NCBI GenBank assembly: GCA_040905845.1
Contig: JBBDQV010000161.1
Coordinates: 25,467 to 89,466 of the forward strand
Source: VGDP01 sp040905845
Lineage (GTDB): Bacteria > Pseudomonadota > Alphaproteobacteria > SP197
Length of the DNA: 64,000 nucleotides
Direction of reading: 5' to 3'
In this document: one piece after another, positions 34,767-43,713 of the stretch
How the letters are laid out: each line of letters starts with the position of its first letter
Position numbering within the stretch: position 1 is the stretch's first letter
Translations under genes and position numbers: made by a program
Notes under the pieces: model-generated
The model's database searches: none
Seen by the model: only the letters and a program-made list of their open reading frames with translations
What the model was told of the DNA's origin: nothing

Positions 34767-36782
34767 TTAGACGTGATCGCGTGGAATGCGCCGCTCCTCG
34801 GAGCGGGCGTAGAAGCGCCGACCGCCGTCGAAGGCGTCGAGGTCGGCGTGGACGACGAAGGCATCGCGTGTCGCGGTCATGATCGTGCGCGATTCGTGCA
34901 CGGCGTCCCAGTCGCCGCGCCGATAGGCGAAGCGGTAGACGACCTCGGCGCGCGCGCTCGTGGGGTCGTCGGGCCTGATCCGGAACGTCTCGGTCCGCCA
35001 CGAGCCGTACTCGAGTCCGATGTCGTCGATACGCACGCGGCCGAGGTCGAAGACGACCTCCACTTCGGACTCCCCAGTCGTTACGAGGCGACGGTTGACC
35101 TGATGCGCGCGACCCGGCTCGAGCACCGTCGCGTTCATCGGCGGCGCGTGCTCGGGCGGACCGAACGCGACCTTGGCGTCCTCGGGCCTGGGCGCGCGCA
35201 CGGGCAGCTCGAGCGACGAGGCGCCGGCGAAAACGGTCAGCGTCACCGGCTCGGGCATCGACCAGGCCATGGGCCAATAGGCGGTCGAGACGGCGACGCG
35301 AATACGGTGTCCGGCCGGGAACGTCTGGGCGATGTCGTTGAGCGGCACGCGCACGCGGGTGCGCCGGCCGGGGACGAGGGGCGCCGGGCTCTCGTGCCCG
35401 TCGCGGTGCGTGAGGTTGAGCAGCCCCCAGGTGACCCGCGACGAGGAGCCGTCGGGCGCCACGTCGTTCAGCCTGACCGCGACCATGGCCACGGGCCGGT
35501 CGGCGGCGAGCTCGAGGGTGGCCACGGGCTGGCCCAGGATCTCGATCCGCTCGGTCAACGGGGCACCGTCGAACACGAGCGATCCCGCGTCGTCGATCCG
35601 CTGGTCGGTCGGCAGGTCGGTGCCGGTGCCATGCCCGCACCATTCACCCGCCGCCTGCCCGGTGTCCTCGGGCGAACGCAGGATGAGCGGCGCCTCCGGC
35701 CCCGCCGCACCGCCGAGGCCACGCTCGTTCAGCACGAACGCGCGGCGGGTGATGCCGTCCTTGGGCGGCCACGCCGGCTCGGCGATCCAGCGCCCCGAGC
35801 GCTCCTCGTAGGCTGGTCTTGGCGGGTCCCAGTCCTGCATGAAGGCGCGCAGCATCGGCTCGTTCATGATCCCGGTGTCCTTGCCCTTGAGCCAATGGTC
35901 CCACCAACGCAGGCACTCCTGGAGGATGCCGACGGCGGGGCCCGGCGTGCCCTCGTAGCCCCAGAAGTGCGCCCACGCGCCGATGATCGCCTGGCGCGGC
36001 ACCTTCAGGTGGGCGAGCAGGCGCGGGATCGCGTTGGTGTAGGAATCCGCCCAGCCGCCGAGCGCGAGCACCGGGCACTGGATCGCTTCGTAGTCCTCGC
36101 AAACGGAGCCGTGCTTCCAAGTGTCGTCGCGCCGCTGGTGGGCGAGCCAGTCGGCGAGGAACACGGGCAGGTTGGCGAGCCGCTCGCGCCACGCCGCGCG
36201 CCAGCCCGCGCCGACCACGTCCGGGTCGGGCGGCGCCGCCGCGCGACCCCACATGGTCGCGGCCCACGAGAAATTGTCGCCGAGCACGCAGCCGCCCATG
36301 AAGTGCACGTCGTCGGCGTAGCGGTCGTCGGTCGAGCACGAGGTGATGATCGCCTTCAGCGCGGGCGGTCGGCGCGCCGCGACCTGGAGCGAGTTGAACC
36401 CGCCCCACGAGATCCCCATCATGCCGACATTGCCGGTGCACCACGGCTCGCGGCTTAGCCAGGCGATGACCTCGAGCGCGTCGTCGTGCTCTTGCCTCGT
36501 ATACTCGTCGCGCAGCAATCCTCCGGAGTCGCCGGAGCCACGAATGTCGACCCTCGCGCAGGCGTAGCCGTGGCCGGCGAAATAGCCGTGCTTGGGCTCG
36601 TCGCGCGCGCGCGTGCCGTCGCGCCGGCGATAGGGCACGTATTCCAGGATCGCCGGCACGGGGCGGCGCTCGGCGTCCTCGGGCAGCCAGATGCGCGCCG
36701 CCAGGCGAACGCCGTCGGCCATCGGAATCCACGCGGTTTCGATCGTGCGCACGCGGCACGGAAGCTGGCCGACGATCGTCAT
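34767..36782 (-). CDS. CocE/NonD family hydrolase, paralogue C
   Basis: The 671-residue protein carries nucleophile GISWGGFNSLQ, acid GGWADSYTNAI and histidine GAWAHFWGYEG, with the same cap and C-terminal jelly-roll as its neighbours. The start is taken at ATG 36782 (MTIVGQLPCRVRTIETAWIPMADG) by alignment with the paralogues; ATG 36812 and ATG 36842 are in-frame alternatives. It is the first gene of the three-hydrolase unit and is divergent from the binding-protein gene at 36968, with a 185-bp shared upstream region. Confidence 0.92.
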   Translation of the reverse strand: MTIVGQLPCRVRTIETAWIPMADGVRLAARIWLPEDAERRPVPAILEYVPYRRRDGTRARDEPKHGYFAGHGYACARVDIRGSGDSGGLLRDEYTRQEHDDALEVIAWLSREPWCTGNVGMMGISWGGFNSLQVAARRPPALKAIITSCSTDDRYADDVHFMGGCVLGDNFSWAATMWGRAAAPPDPDVVGAGWRAAWRERLANLPVFLADWLAHQRRDDTWKHGSVCEDYEAIQCPVLALGGWADSYTNAIPRLLAHLKVPRQAIIGAWAHFWGYEGTPGPAVGILQECLRWWDHWLKGKDTGIMNEPMLRAFMQDWDPPRPAYEERSGRWIAEPAWPPKDGITRRAFVLNERGLGGAAGPEAPLILRSPEDTGQAAGEWCGHGTGTDLPTDQRIDDAGSLVFDGAPLTERIEILGQPVATLELAADRPVAMVAVRLNDVAPDGSSSRVTWGLLNLTHRDGHESPAPLVPGRRTRVRVPLNDIAQTFPAGHRIRVAVSTAYWPMAWSMPEPVTLTVFAGASSLELPVRAPRPEDAKVAFGPPEHAPPMNATVLEPGRAHQVNRRLVTTGESEVEVVFDLGRVRIDDIGLEYGSWRTETFRIRPDDPTSARAEVVYRFAYRRGDWDAVHESRTIMTATRDAFVVHADLDAFDGGRRFYARSEERRIPRDHV

Positions 36783-36967
36783 AAGGTCGCCCTCGAACCG
36801 AGGCGCGATCATGGGCGGGTGGGCGGCGAGCGTCAATCGCAAGGGCGATTTGCATACAGGATGCGCCCTTGCGGGCCGGGCCGGCGCCGGCCTACGATTC
36901 CTCGCAGAACGGGCCGCGCCGCCGGCCGCAGTGGGCGTCGCCGGCGTCGGCCCTTCGGAGGATGCCC

Positions 36968-38572
36968 ATGAAGCATATCGAATGGATCGGGCTCGCGCGG
37001 TCCGGTGCGTACCGCGCGCGCGCGATCGCCACCACCCGCCGTCGCTTTCTCGCCGGTACGGCCGCCGTCGGCGCGGCCGCGCTGGCGACCCCGGCTCGGG
37101 CCCAGAGCGGCGGCACGCTGAAGGTCCGCTCCTATGGCGACTTCCAGGTGCTCGACCCGGCCAACCGCCTGGCCAGCAGCGAGGACGCCATTTTCGGCGC
37201 GACGCTCAACAAGCTGATCGAGTTCGATACCGGGACCGAGTTCGTCTGGCACAAGGAGATGGCCGAATCGATCGAGCAGGTCGACCCGCTGACGGTCAAG
37301 TTCACCATCAGGCCGGGGATCATGTGGTCGAACGGCTTCGGCGAGACCACGACCGAGGACGTCAAGTTCTCGTTCGAGCGCATCGCCGGCATCACCGACC
37401 CGAACTTCCAGGCGGCGTATCGCGTGGACTGGGAGCAGCTCCGCGAGGTCGAGATCATCGACGCCTACTCCGGCGTCATCCACTTGAAGAAGCCGTTCGC
37501 TCCGCTGTGGACGTCGTCGCTGCCCTACGGCTCCGGCTCCATCGTGTGCAAGCGCGCGGTCGAGGCGGTGGGCGGTAGCTTCACGACCGAGATCCCGGCG
37601 ATCAACGGCCCCTACTTCATCAAGGAGTGGCAGCCCAAGCAGAAGACCGTGCTCGCGCTCAACCCGTCGTGGACGGGCCCGAAGCCCGCCTTCGACGAGA
37701 TCGTGGTCTTCCCGATCGAGGACGACAAGTCCGCGGAGCTGGCCTACGAGGCCGGCGAGGTGGACATCACGGGCGTCTCGATCAGCGGCGTCGCGAAGTA
37801 CCGCGAGGCCCTGCCGCCCGGCACCAAGCTCATGGAGCGGGCGCCGCTCGCCTACATCTGGCTCGGGCTCAACCAGGCGAATCCCAAGCTCGCCGATGTG
37901 CGCGTGCGCCGCGCGATCCAGCAGGCGGTGGACGTTGGCGCGATCATCGAGGGCGCCTACTTCGGCGTGCCCGAGCCCTCGACGGGGATCATCGCGCCGA
38001 GCCTGCTCGGCCATCGCCAGGGTAAGCTCTACGGCTACGATCCGGACGCGGCCAGGGCGATGCTCGCCGAGGCCGGGGCCGAGGGTCTGTCGCTCAAGCT
38101 CGCGGTGCTCGACGACACCGACTTCCAGTCGGCGGCGCAGATCATCCAGGCGAACCTGGCGGCGATCGGCGTCAACGTCGAGATCGACACCCACGACTCG
38201 GGCACGTTCTGGACGCTCGGCGACAAGAACTCGCCCGGCTGGGATACCCTCGATCTCATCCTCAACCGGTTCACCATGGCGCCGGACCCGAGCTGGGCGA
38301 CCGAGTGGTTCACGCCGCGCCAGATCGGCATCTGGAACTGGGAGCAGTTCAACAGCGAGGAGTTCGACAAGCTGCACCAGGACGCGATCTCCGAGACCGA
38401 CCTCAACAAGCGCGCCAAGATGTATGTCCGCATGCAGGACCTGATGGAGGAGTCGGGCTCCTACGTGTTCATCACCCACGGCATCAACGCGTACCTCTAC
38501 CGGGACACCCTGATTCCGGGGGTGACGCCCGACGGCCAGAACTTCATCATCCGTGGGTTCGGCAGAGCGTAA
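36968..38572 (+). CDS. Tat-exported peptide-type ABC transporter substrate-binding protein
   Basis: The 534-residue protein has a long N-terminus with a twin-arginine signal (TTRRRFLAGTAAVGAAALA, cleavage near ARAQS). The mature part is a family 5 binding protein (GGTLKVRSYGDFQVLDPANR, then ITDP, and WSNGFGETTTEDVKFSFERI). GGAGG precedes the start; ATG 36968 gives better spacing than ATG 36962. No permease or ATPase genes are adjacent, so it may use the Opp-type machinery at 24407-28177. It is divergent from the CocE genes and probably supplies their substrate, which is an inference from position. Confidence 0.92.
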   Translation: MKHIEWIGLARSGAYRARAIATTRRRFLAGTAAVGAAALATPARAQSGGTLKVRSYGDFQVLDPANRLASSEDAIFGATLNKLIEFDTGTEFVWHKEMAESIEQVDPLTVKFTIRPGIMWSNGFGETTTEDVKFSFERIAGITDPNFQAAYRVDWEQLREVEIIDAYSGVIHLKKPFAPLWTSSLPYGSGSIVCKRAVEAVGGSFTTEIPAINGPYFIKEWQPKQKTVLALNPSWTGPKPAFDEIVVFPIEDDKSAELAYEAGEVDITGVSISGVAKYREALPPGTKLMERAPLAYIWLGLNQANPKLADVRVRRAIQQAVDVGAIIEGAYFGVPEPSTGIIAPSLLGHRQGKLYGYDPDAARAMLAEAGAEGLSLKLAVLDDTDFQSAAQIIQANLAAIGVNVEIDTHDSGTFWTLGDKNSPGWDTLDLILNRFTMAPDPSWATEWFTPRQIGIWNWEQFNSEEFDKLHQDAISETDLNKRAKMYVRMQDLMEESGSYVFITHGINAYLYRDTLIPGVTPDGQNFIIRGFGRA

Positions 38573-38634
38573 GGCACTGCAACGGTAGGGGCGGGTCCTG
38601 GACACGCCCCTACGGCGGTCGGCAGGGAACATTG

Positions 38635-39531
38635 ATGCGCGTCGGTATCTTCACCGGCTATTTCGACTACCCGTTGGCGGACTGCGCGCGGCGCGTGCGC
38701 GAAGCCGGCTTCACGATCGTGCAGCTCGACTTCAAGTTCCCGGACATCGCGACCTCGACCGCGGCGATCACGGCTGAGTCGTGCCGGCGCATTCGCCAGT
38801 CCTTCGCCGCCAACGACATCGGGTTTGCCGCGGTCTCGGGCTACGTCAACCTGATCGCGCCCCAACGCGAGCGCAAACGCGCCGCGCGCGACCGGCTCGC
38901 GCGCATCCTGGGCTTGGCGAACGAGCTCGGCTCCTCCTTCGTCGTCACCGAGACCGGCACCAAGCACCCCGAGGACGACTGGGCGCCACACCCCGATACG
39001 GCGCGCCCCGAGGTCTACCAGGAGTTCCGCGACGAAATCGGCGCCATGGCCGAGATCGCGCATCGCCACGACGCGGTCCTCTTGATCGAAGGCGCGGTCG
39101 GCAACGTCATCGATGACCCGGCCAAGGTCGAGCGCCTGTTCGCCGATGTGCCGTCGCCCTCGCTCGGCCTCTTGATGGATCCGACCAACTACCTCGACGC
39201 GAGCAACCTCGACGACCAACGCCGCGTGATCGACTGTTTGTTCGCTCCGGCCATCGCGGCGCGCGCCCACGTGGCGCACGCCAAGGACGTGCGCCGCATC
39301 GGCCCCGACGGAGTTAGGCGCGAGCGCCACAACCACCTGCCCGTGCCCGACCCCCACGCCGAATGGCCTGCCGCCGGTTTGGGCGAGATGGACTACGACC
39401 TCTACCTCGGCCTGCTCGCTCGCCGGCACGGCGACATCGCGCTCATCCTCGAGCACATCGAGGAATCCGACGTTCCGCGCGCCAAGCGGTTCGTCGAACA
39501 GAAGCTGGCGGCCGCGGGCGCCGGTGCATGA
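38635..39531 (+). CDS. Sugar phosphate isomerase/epimerase-like TIM-barrel protein (AP_endonuc_2 family)
   Basis: The 298-residue protein begins MRVGIFTGYFDYPLADCARRV and has the xylose isomerase-like TIM-barrel pattern. Probable metal ligands are the Glu in LLIEGAVGN, the Asp of LLMDPTNYLD, the His in AHVAHAKDV and the Glu in LILEHIEESDV. Members isomerise or epimerise sugars, inositols or small keto acids. It follows the binding-protein gene by 62 bp and overlaps the DUF1989 gene by 4 bp (ATGA), so the three form an operon. Confidence 0.85.
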   Translation: MRVGIFTGYFDYPLADCARRVREAGFTIVQLDFKFPDIATSTAAITAESCRRIRQSFAANDIGFAAVSGYVNLIAPQRERKRAARDRLARILGLANELGSSFVVTETGTKHPEDDWAPHPDTARPEVYQEFRDEIGAMAEIAHRHDAVLLIEGAVGNVIDDPAKVERLFADVPSPSLGLLMDPTNYLDASNLDDQRRVIDCLFAPAIAARAHVAHAKDVRRIGPDGVRRERHNHLPVPDPHAEWPAAGLGEMDYDLYLGLLARRHGDIALILEHIEESDVPRAKRFVEQKLAAAGAGA

Positions 39532-40148
39532 ACGTACATGCGATCCTTGATGTCGTCGTCGGCGCCGGTCAGCCGTGGTCGGGCATCGTCGAGGCGGGTC
39601 GGACGCTCAGGATCGTCGATCTGGAGGGCCGTCAGGGGGTCGACTTCCTGTGCTACGCTGCGGCGAACCCGGAGGAGCGCTATCACGCGGCGAACACGCT
39701 CAAGAAGGCGGGGACGCTGCGCATCACTGCGGGGCACGTGCTCTATTCGGACGCGGCGCGGCCGATGTTCACGATCGCCGCCGATACCTACGGGCTCCAC
39801 GACACGATCGCGGGGTGCTGCAGCGCTCCGTCGAACCGGCTGCTTTACGGCGTCGTCAACGCGCCCGGCTGCCGCGAGAACTTCCTGGCCGAGCTCGCCA
39901 GGCACGGGCTCGGGCGCAGGGACATCGTCGCCAACGTCAACTTCTTCTGCGACGTGCCGGTGCGCGACGGCGGCCGACTCGAAAACTTGACGTTCCGCCC
40001 GGCGACGAGCCGCGCCGGCGACCACGTCGATCTGCGCGCCGAGATGGGCTGCTTGGCCGTGATCTCCAACTGCCCCCAGGTCAACAACCCGTGCACCGCC
40101 GGCAGGCCCTCGCCGATCCGGGTCATGGTGTTGGACGGGTCCTCCTGA
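39528..40148 (+). CDS. DUF1989 (urea carboxylase-associated) family protein
   Basis: The 206-residue protein has the hallmarks of the urea-amidolyase-associated UAAP/DUF1989 family: GRTLRIVDLEGRQGVDFLCYAA near the start, TLRITAGHVLYSD, a Cys-rich turn TIAGCCSAPSN, and the C-terminal VISNCPQVNNPCTAGRPSPIRVMV. Relatives occur beside urea carboxylase or guanidine/amine genes; their biochemical activity is poorly defined. Here no urea carboxylase is nearby. The gene ends 3 bp before the convergent stop of CocE paralogue D. Confidence 0.88.
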   Translation: MNVHAILDVVVGAGQPWSGIVEAGRTLRIVDLEGRQGVDFLCYAAANPEERYHAANTLKKAGTLRITAGHVLYSDAARPMFTIAADTYGLHDTIAGCCSAPSNRLLYGVVNAPGCRENFLAELARHGLGRRDIVANVNFFCDVPVRDGGRLENLTFRPATSRAGDHVDLRAEMGCLAVISNCPQVNNPCTAGRPSPIRVMVLDGSS

Positions 40149-40151
40149 CGC

Positions 40152-42197
40152 TCACACCCCGTCGCGCGGGATCGCGCTTCCCCATTCCCGGCTGAACACC
40201 CGTGTCTCGCCCTCGTAGGCGTCGAGCTCGGCCGCCATGTGGAACGTCTCGCGGGTCGACCACATGCGCGAGCGCGCCTTGAGCCGCACAGACCACGGGC
40301 CGCGCCGCATGACGTAGTCGTGCGCGATCTCCTGACGGGCCGAGAGCGGATCGTCGGGCCGGATGATCAGGCGCCGGTCGATGACGTGGCCGAGCGCGAG
40401 ATCGATGTCCTCGATCAGCACCTCGCCGGCGCCACGGAACAGCCCGCCGTCGCTGAACGTCCGATGGACAACCTCGCCGGTCGCGATGTCGCGCGTGACC
40501 GTGCGCTCGTAGCGTCCCGGGCGCAGACCTAGCGCCTTCATGGGCGGCGCGGACTCGGGCTCGGCAAAGCCGATCAGCTTGTCGAGGTCGGCGGCGGGCC
40601 TGACCGGAAGCTCCAGCGACGAGGCGCCGGTGAAAACGGTCAAGGATGTCGACTCGGGCGAGGGCCAGACCAGTGGCCAGTACGCGGTCGACAGCGCGAC
40701 GCGCATCCGGTGCCCGCGCGCGAACACGTGCGCGATGTCGTTGAGCTGGACGCGCACGGTCATGCGCTCGCCGGGCACGATGGGCCGAACCGCGCCGTGG
40801 CGCTCGCGATGGGTCAGGTTGAGGATGCCGTAACTCACGCGCGCGATCCAGCCCGAGGGCGCCACGTCCTCGAGCCGGACGGCGACAAACCCCGTCGTGC
40901 GGTCGGCCGCCAGCACTAGGTTCGCCGCCGGCGCGCCGAGAATGGCGAGGTCGGCATCGAGCGGCGGCGCGTCAAACACCAGGCTGCCGCCGTCGTCCTC
41001 GCGCTGGTCGAGCGGCAGGTCGCCGGGGATCCCGAAGCTCGCGAAATCGCCGCCCGCGAGCCCAACCGTCTGGGGCGACCGGTGCGCGATGACGCTTTCG
41101 AGGCCCGCCGCGTCGCCGAGGCCGTCCGCGTTGAGACGCAGCCGTCGCCAATGCGTCCGCGGGCTCGGCCAGCACCGTTCGCCGACCCAGCGCCCCGGCA
41201 CCTCGGCGAGGTAGGCGGCGGGCGGCGAGGGGTCCTGCTGCCAGACCGTCAGCATGGGCTCGTCCATGACGCCGTTGGCTTCGCCCTTGAGCCAATGGTC
41301 CCACCAGCGCCGGCAGTCCTGGAGAAACCCGATCGCCGGTCCCGGCACGCCGTCCTGCGGGTAGAGGTGCGCCCACGGGCCGATGAGCCCCTTGCGCGGC
41401 ACCGTGAGCCCGGCGAGCAGGCGGAACACCGCGTTCGAATAGCCGTCGGCCCAGCCGCCGACCGCGTAGACCGGGCAGCGGATCGCCGCGAAGTCCTCGC
41501 AGACCGAGCCGTGCTGCCAGTAACCGTCGCGCCGCTGGTGGCGGAGCCAGGGATCGGGCAGGAACGTCTCGGCCTCGAGCCGCTCGAGCCACATGGCGCG
41601 CCAGCGCTCGCCGACGATCTCCGGGTCGGGGGGCCGGGCGCTGAAGATCAGCATGACCGTGCCCCACATCAGATTGTCGTTGAGCAAACTGCCGCCCAGG
41701 TAGTGGATGTCGTCGGCGTAGCGGTCGTCCGTCGACATGACCGTGACGATGGCGCCGAGGGCGGGCGGGCGGCGCGCCGCGACCTGGAGCGCGTTGAACC
41801 CGCCCCACGACTTGCCCATCATGCCGACCTTGCCGGTGCACCAGGGCTGCGCGGCCAACCAGGCGATGACCTCGAGCGCGTCGTCGTGCTCCTGCTTGGT
41901 GTACTCGTCCAGCATGATCCCGTCGGATTCGCCCGAGCCGCGCATGTCGACGCGCACCGTGGCGTAGCCGTGGCCCGCGAACCACGGGTGCATCGCCTCG
42001 TCGCGCGCGCGCATGTAGTCGCGCTTGCGGTAGGGGATGTATTCCAGGATCGCCGGCACGGGAGCGTCCTCGGCGTCCTCGGGCAGCCACATCCGCGCCG
42101 CCAGCCGCGTGCCGTCGGCCAAGGGGATCCACAGGTTCTCGACGTGGCGCACCTGGCGCGGGAACTCCGTGACGATCCTCAACGGCCCCTCCGTCAT
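40152..42197 (-). CDS. CocE/NonD family hydrolase, paralogue D
   Basis: The 681-residue protein is the fourth copy, with nucleophile GKSWGGFNALQ, acid GGWADGYSNAV and histidine GPWAHLYPQDG. The N-terminus MTEGPLRIVTEFPRQVRHVENLWIPLADG aligns with the other three, so the start is ATG 42197 and not further upstream. It lies 3.4 kb from the other copies, beyond the binding-protein operon, and is convergent with that operon. Residue changes around the nucleophile (I, N, I or K before Ser-Trp-Gly) hint at different substrate preferences. Confidence 0.93.
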   Translation of the reverse strand: MTEGPLRIVTEFPRQVRHVENLWIPLADGTRLAARMWLPEDAEDAPVPAILEYIPYRKRDYMRARDEAMHPWFAGHGYATVRVDMRGSGESDGIMLDEYTKQEHDDALEVIAWLAAQPWCTGKVGMMGKSWGGFNALQVAARRPPALGAIVTVMSTDDRYADDIHYLGGSLLNDNLMWGTVMLIFSARPPDPEIVGERWRAMWLERLEAETFLPDPWLRHQRRDGYWQHGSVCEDFAAIRCPVYAVGGWADGYSNAVFRLLAGLTVPRKGLIGPWAHLYPQDGVPGPAIGFLQDCRRWWDHWLKGEANGVMDEPMLTVWQQDPSPPAAYLAEVPGRWVGERCWPSPRTHWRRLRLNADGLGDAAGLESVIAHRSPQTVGLAGGDFASFGIPGDLPLDQREDDGGSLVFDAPPLDADLAILGAPAANLVLAADRTTGFVAVRLEDVAPSGWIARVSYGILNLTHRERHGAVRPIVPGERMTVRVQLNDIAHVFARGHRMRVALSTAYWPLVWPSPESTSLTVFTGASSLELPVRPAADLDKLIGFAEPESAPPMKALGLRPGRYERTVTRDIATGEVVHRTFSDGGLFRGAGEVLIEDIDLALGHVIDRRLIIRPDDPLSARQEIAHDYVMRRGPWSVRLKARSRMWSTRETFHMAAELDAYEGETRVFSREWGSAIPRDGV

Positions 42198-42285
42198 CCG
42201 ATGGGTGAGCCTAGCAGCGCCGGTCGCGGGTTGACGAGGGCGTCGGCCTGACGTACCGCGATGACGGTTTCCGAGGAGTGCCCAA

Positions 42286-43713
42286 ATGGCCAAGGACGAC
42301 GGAGCGCCCGACCATCGCCTCGAGCTCGCGCCCGAGGCCATGCGCGCGTTCGGCTACGCGGTGATCGACGCCATCGTCGATCGGCTCGCGAACCAGCCCG
42401 CGCTCAAAGTCACGACCCGAAGAAGCCGCGCCGAGCTCGACGCCATGCTGTGGGAGGCCGCGCCGCGCGGCCCCGGCGAGCCGGCCCGCGTCCTCGGGCG
42501 CGCGATCGAGGATGTGCTCGCGAACTGCATGATCCCGAGTCACCCGCGGTTTTTCGCGTTCGTGCCCGGCCCGTCCAACTTCGTCGGCGCCATGGCCGAG
42601 TCGCTCGCGGCCGGGTTCAACCCCTTCTGCGGCACCTGGTTCGAGGGTTCGGGCGCCGCCGAGATCGAAGTCTTGACCATCGACTGGCTGCGCCGCGCAT
42701 TCGGCATGCCCGAGGGCGCCGGCGGCCTGTTCGTCAGTGGCGGCTCGGTCGCCAACCTGACGGCGCTGGCGGCGGCGCGTCACGTCATGCTCGACGATCA
42801 CGTCGAGGGCGCGGTGGCCTATGGCTCGGCGCTCGGCCACGGCTCGCTCGACAAGGCGTTCCACGTGCTCGGCTTCCGGCCCCACCAGTTCCGCCGGCTC
42901 GCCGTCGACAATGACGGGCGGCTGAAGCCCGCCGAGCTCGAGCGCGCGCTCGCCGCCGACCGCGCCGCCGGCCTGCGCCCGTTCCTGATCATCGCCAACG
43001 CCGGCACCACCAATACCGGCGCGGTCGATCCGCTAGCCGAGCTCGCGCGCCTCGCCGAGGTTCACGGCCTGTGGCTCCACGTCGATGGCGCCTACGGCGC
43101 GGCGGCGGCGTTCACCGCGCGCGGCCGCGTCCTGCTCGACGGCCTCGGGCTCGCCCACTCGGTCGTCGTCGACCCGCACAAGTGGCTGTTCCAGCCCTAC
43201 GAGATGGGCGCCGTGCTGGTGCGCGACATGGCCTGGCTCGGCCGCGCCTTCGCGAGCGAGCCCGACTACATGCAGGACACGGCGCCCAAACATCGCGAAC
43301 TCAACTTCTGCGACCACGGCATCCAGCTCACGCGCGGGTTCCGTGCGCTCAAGCTTTGGATGACGATCCAGGTGTTCGGCATGGACGCGATCGCGGCCGC
43401 GATCGAGCACGGGATGGGACTCGCCGAGCACGCCGCTCGTCTGCTCGACGCCGACCCGCGCTTCGAGGTCGTCACGCGCCCCTCGCTCGGCGTCGTCACG
43501 TTCCGGTATCTGCCCGCGAACGGCATGGATGTCGACGCCGCGAACCGACGGCTGGTCGGGGCCTTGATCGAGGACGGCTTCGCGCTGGCGACCTCGACCC
43601 AAATCCGGGGCTCGACAGTCTTGCGCTTCTGCACCGTCAACCCGCGCACCATGGAATCCGACATCGCGGCGGTGATCGAGCGGATCGCCGCGCTTGGTCA
43701 GGCGCTCGCCTGA
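42286..43713 (+). CDS. PLP-dependent group II amino acid decarboxylase
   Basis: The 475-residue enzyme resembles aromatic-L-amino-acid and tyrosine decarboxylases. The PLP lysine is in VVVDPHKWLFQPYEMGAV. FISGGS-like FVSGGSVANLTALAAAR and the HVDGAYGAAAAF segment bind the cofactor, and HPRFFAFVPGPSN marks the N-terminal part. It would remove CO2 from an amino acid to give an amine, which fits the amine genes downstream. The exact amino acid is not predictable. Its last 16 bp overlap the convergent MFS gene. Confidence 0.92.
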   Translation: MAKDDGAPDHRLELAPEAMRAFGYAVIDAIVDRLANQPALKVTTRRSRAELDAMLWEAAPRGPGEPARVLGRAIEDVLANCMIPSHPRFFAFVPGPSNFVGAMAESLAAGFNPFCGTWFEGSGAAEIEVLTIDWLRRAFGMPEGAGGLFVSGGSVANLTALAAARHVMLDDHVEGAVAYGSALGHGSLDKAFHVLGFRPHQFRRLAVDNDGRLKPAELERALAADRAAGLRPFLIIANAGTTNTGAVDPLAELARLAEVHGLWLHVDGAYGAAAAFTARGRVLLDGLGLAHSVVVDPHKWLFQPYEMGAVLVRDMAWLGRAFASEPDYMQDTAPKHRELNFCDHGIQLTRGFRALKLWMTIQVFGMDAIAAAIEHGMGLAEHAARLLDADPRFEVVTRPSLGVVTFRYLPANGMDVDAANRRLVGALIEDGFALATSTQIRGSTVLRFCTVNPRTMESDIAAVIERIAALGQALA

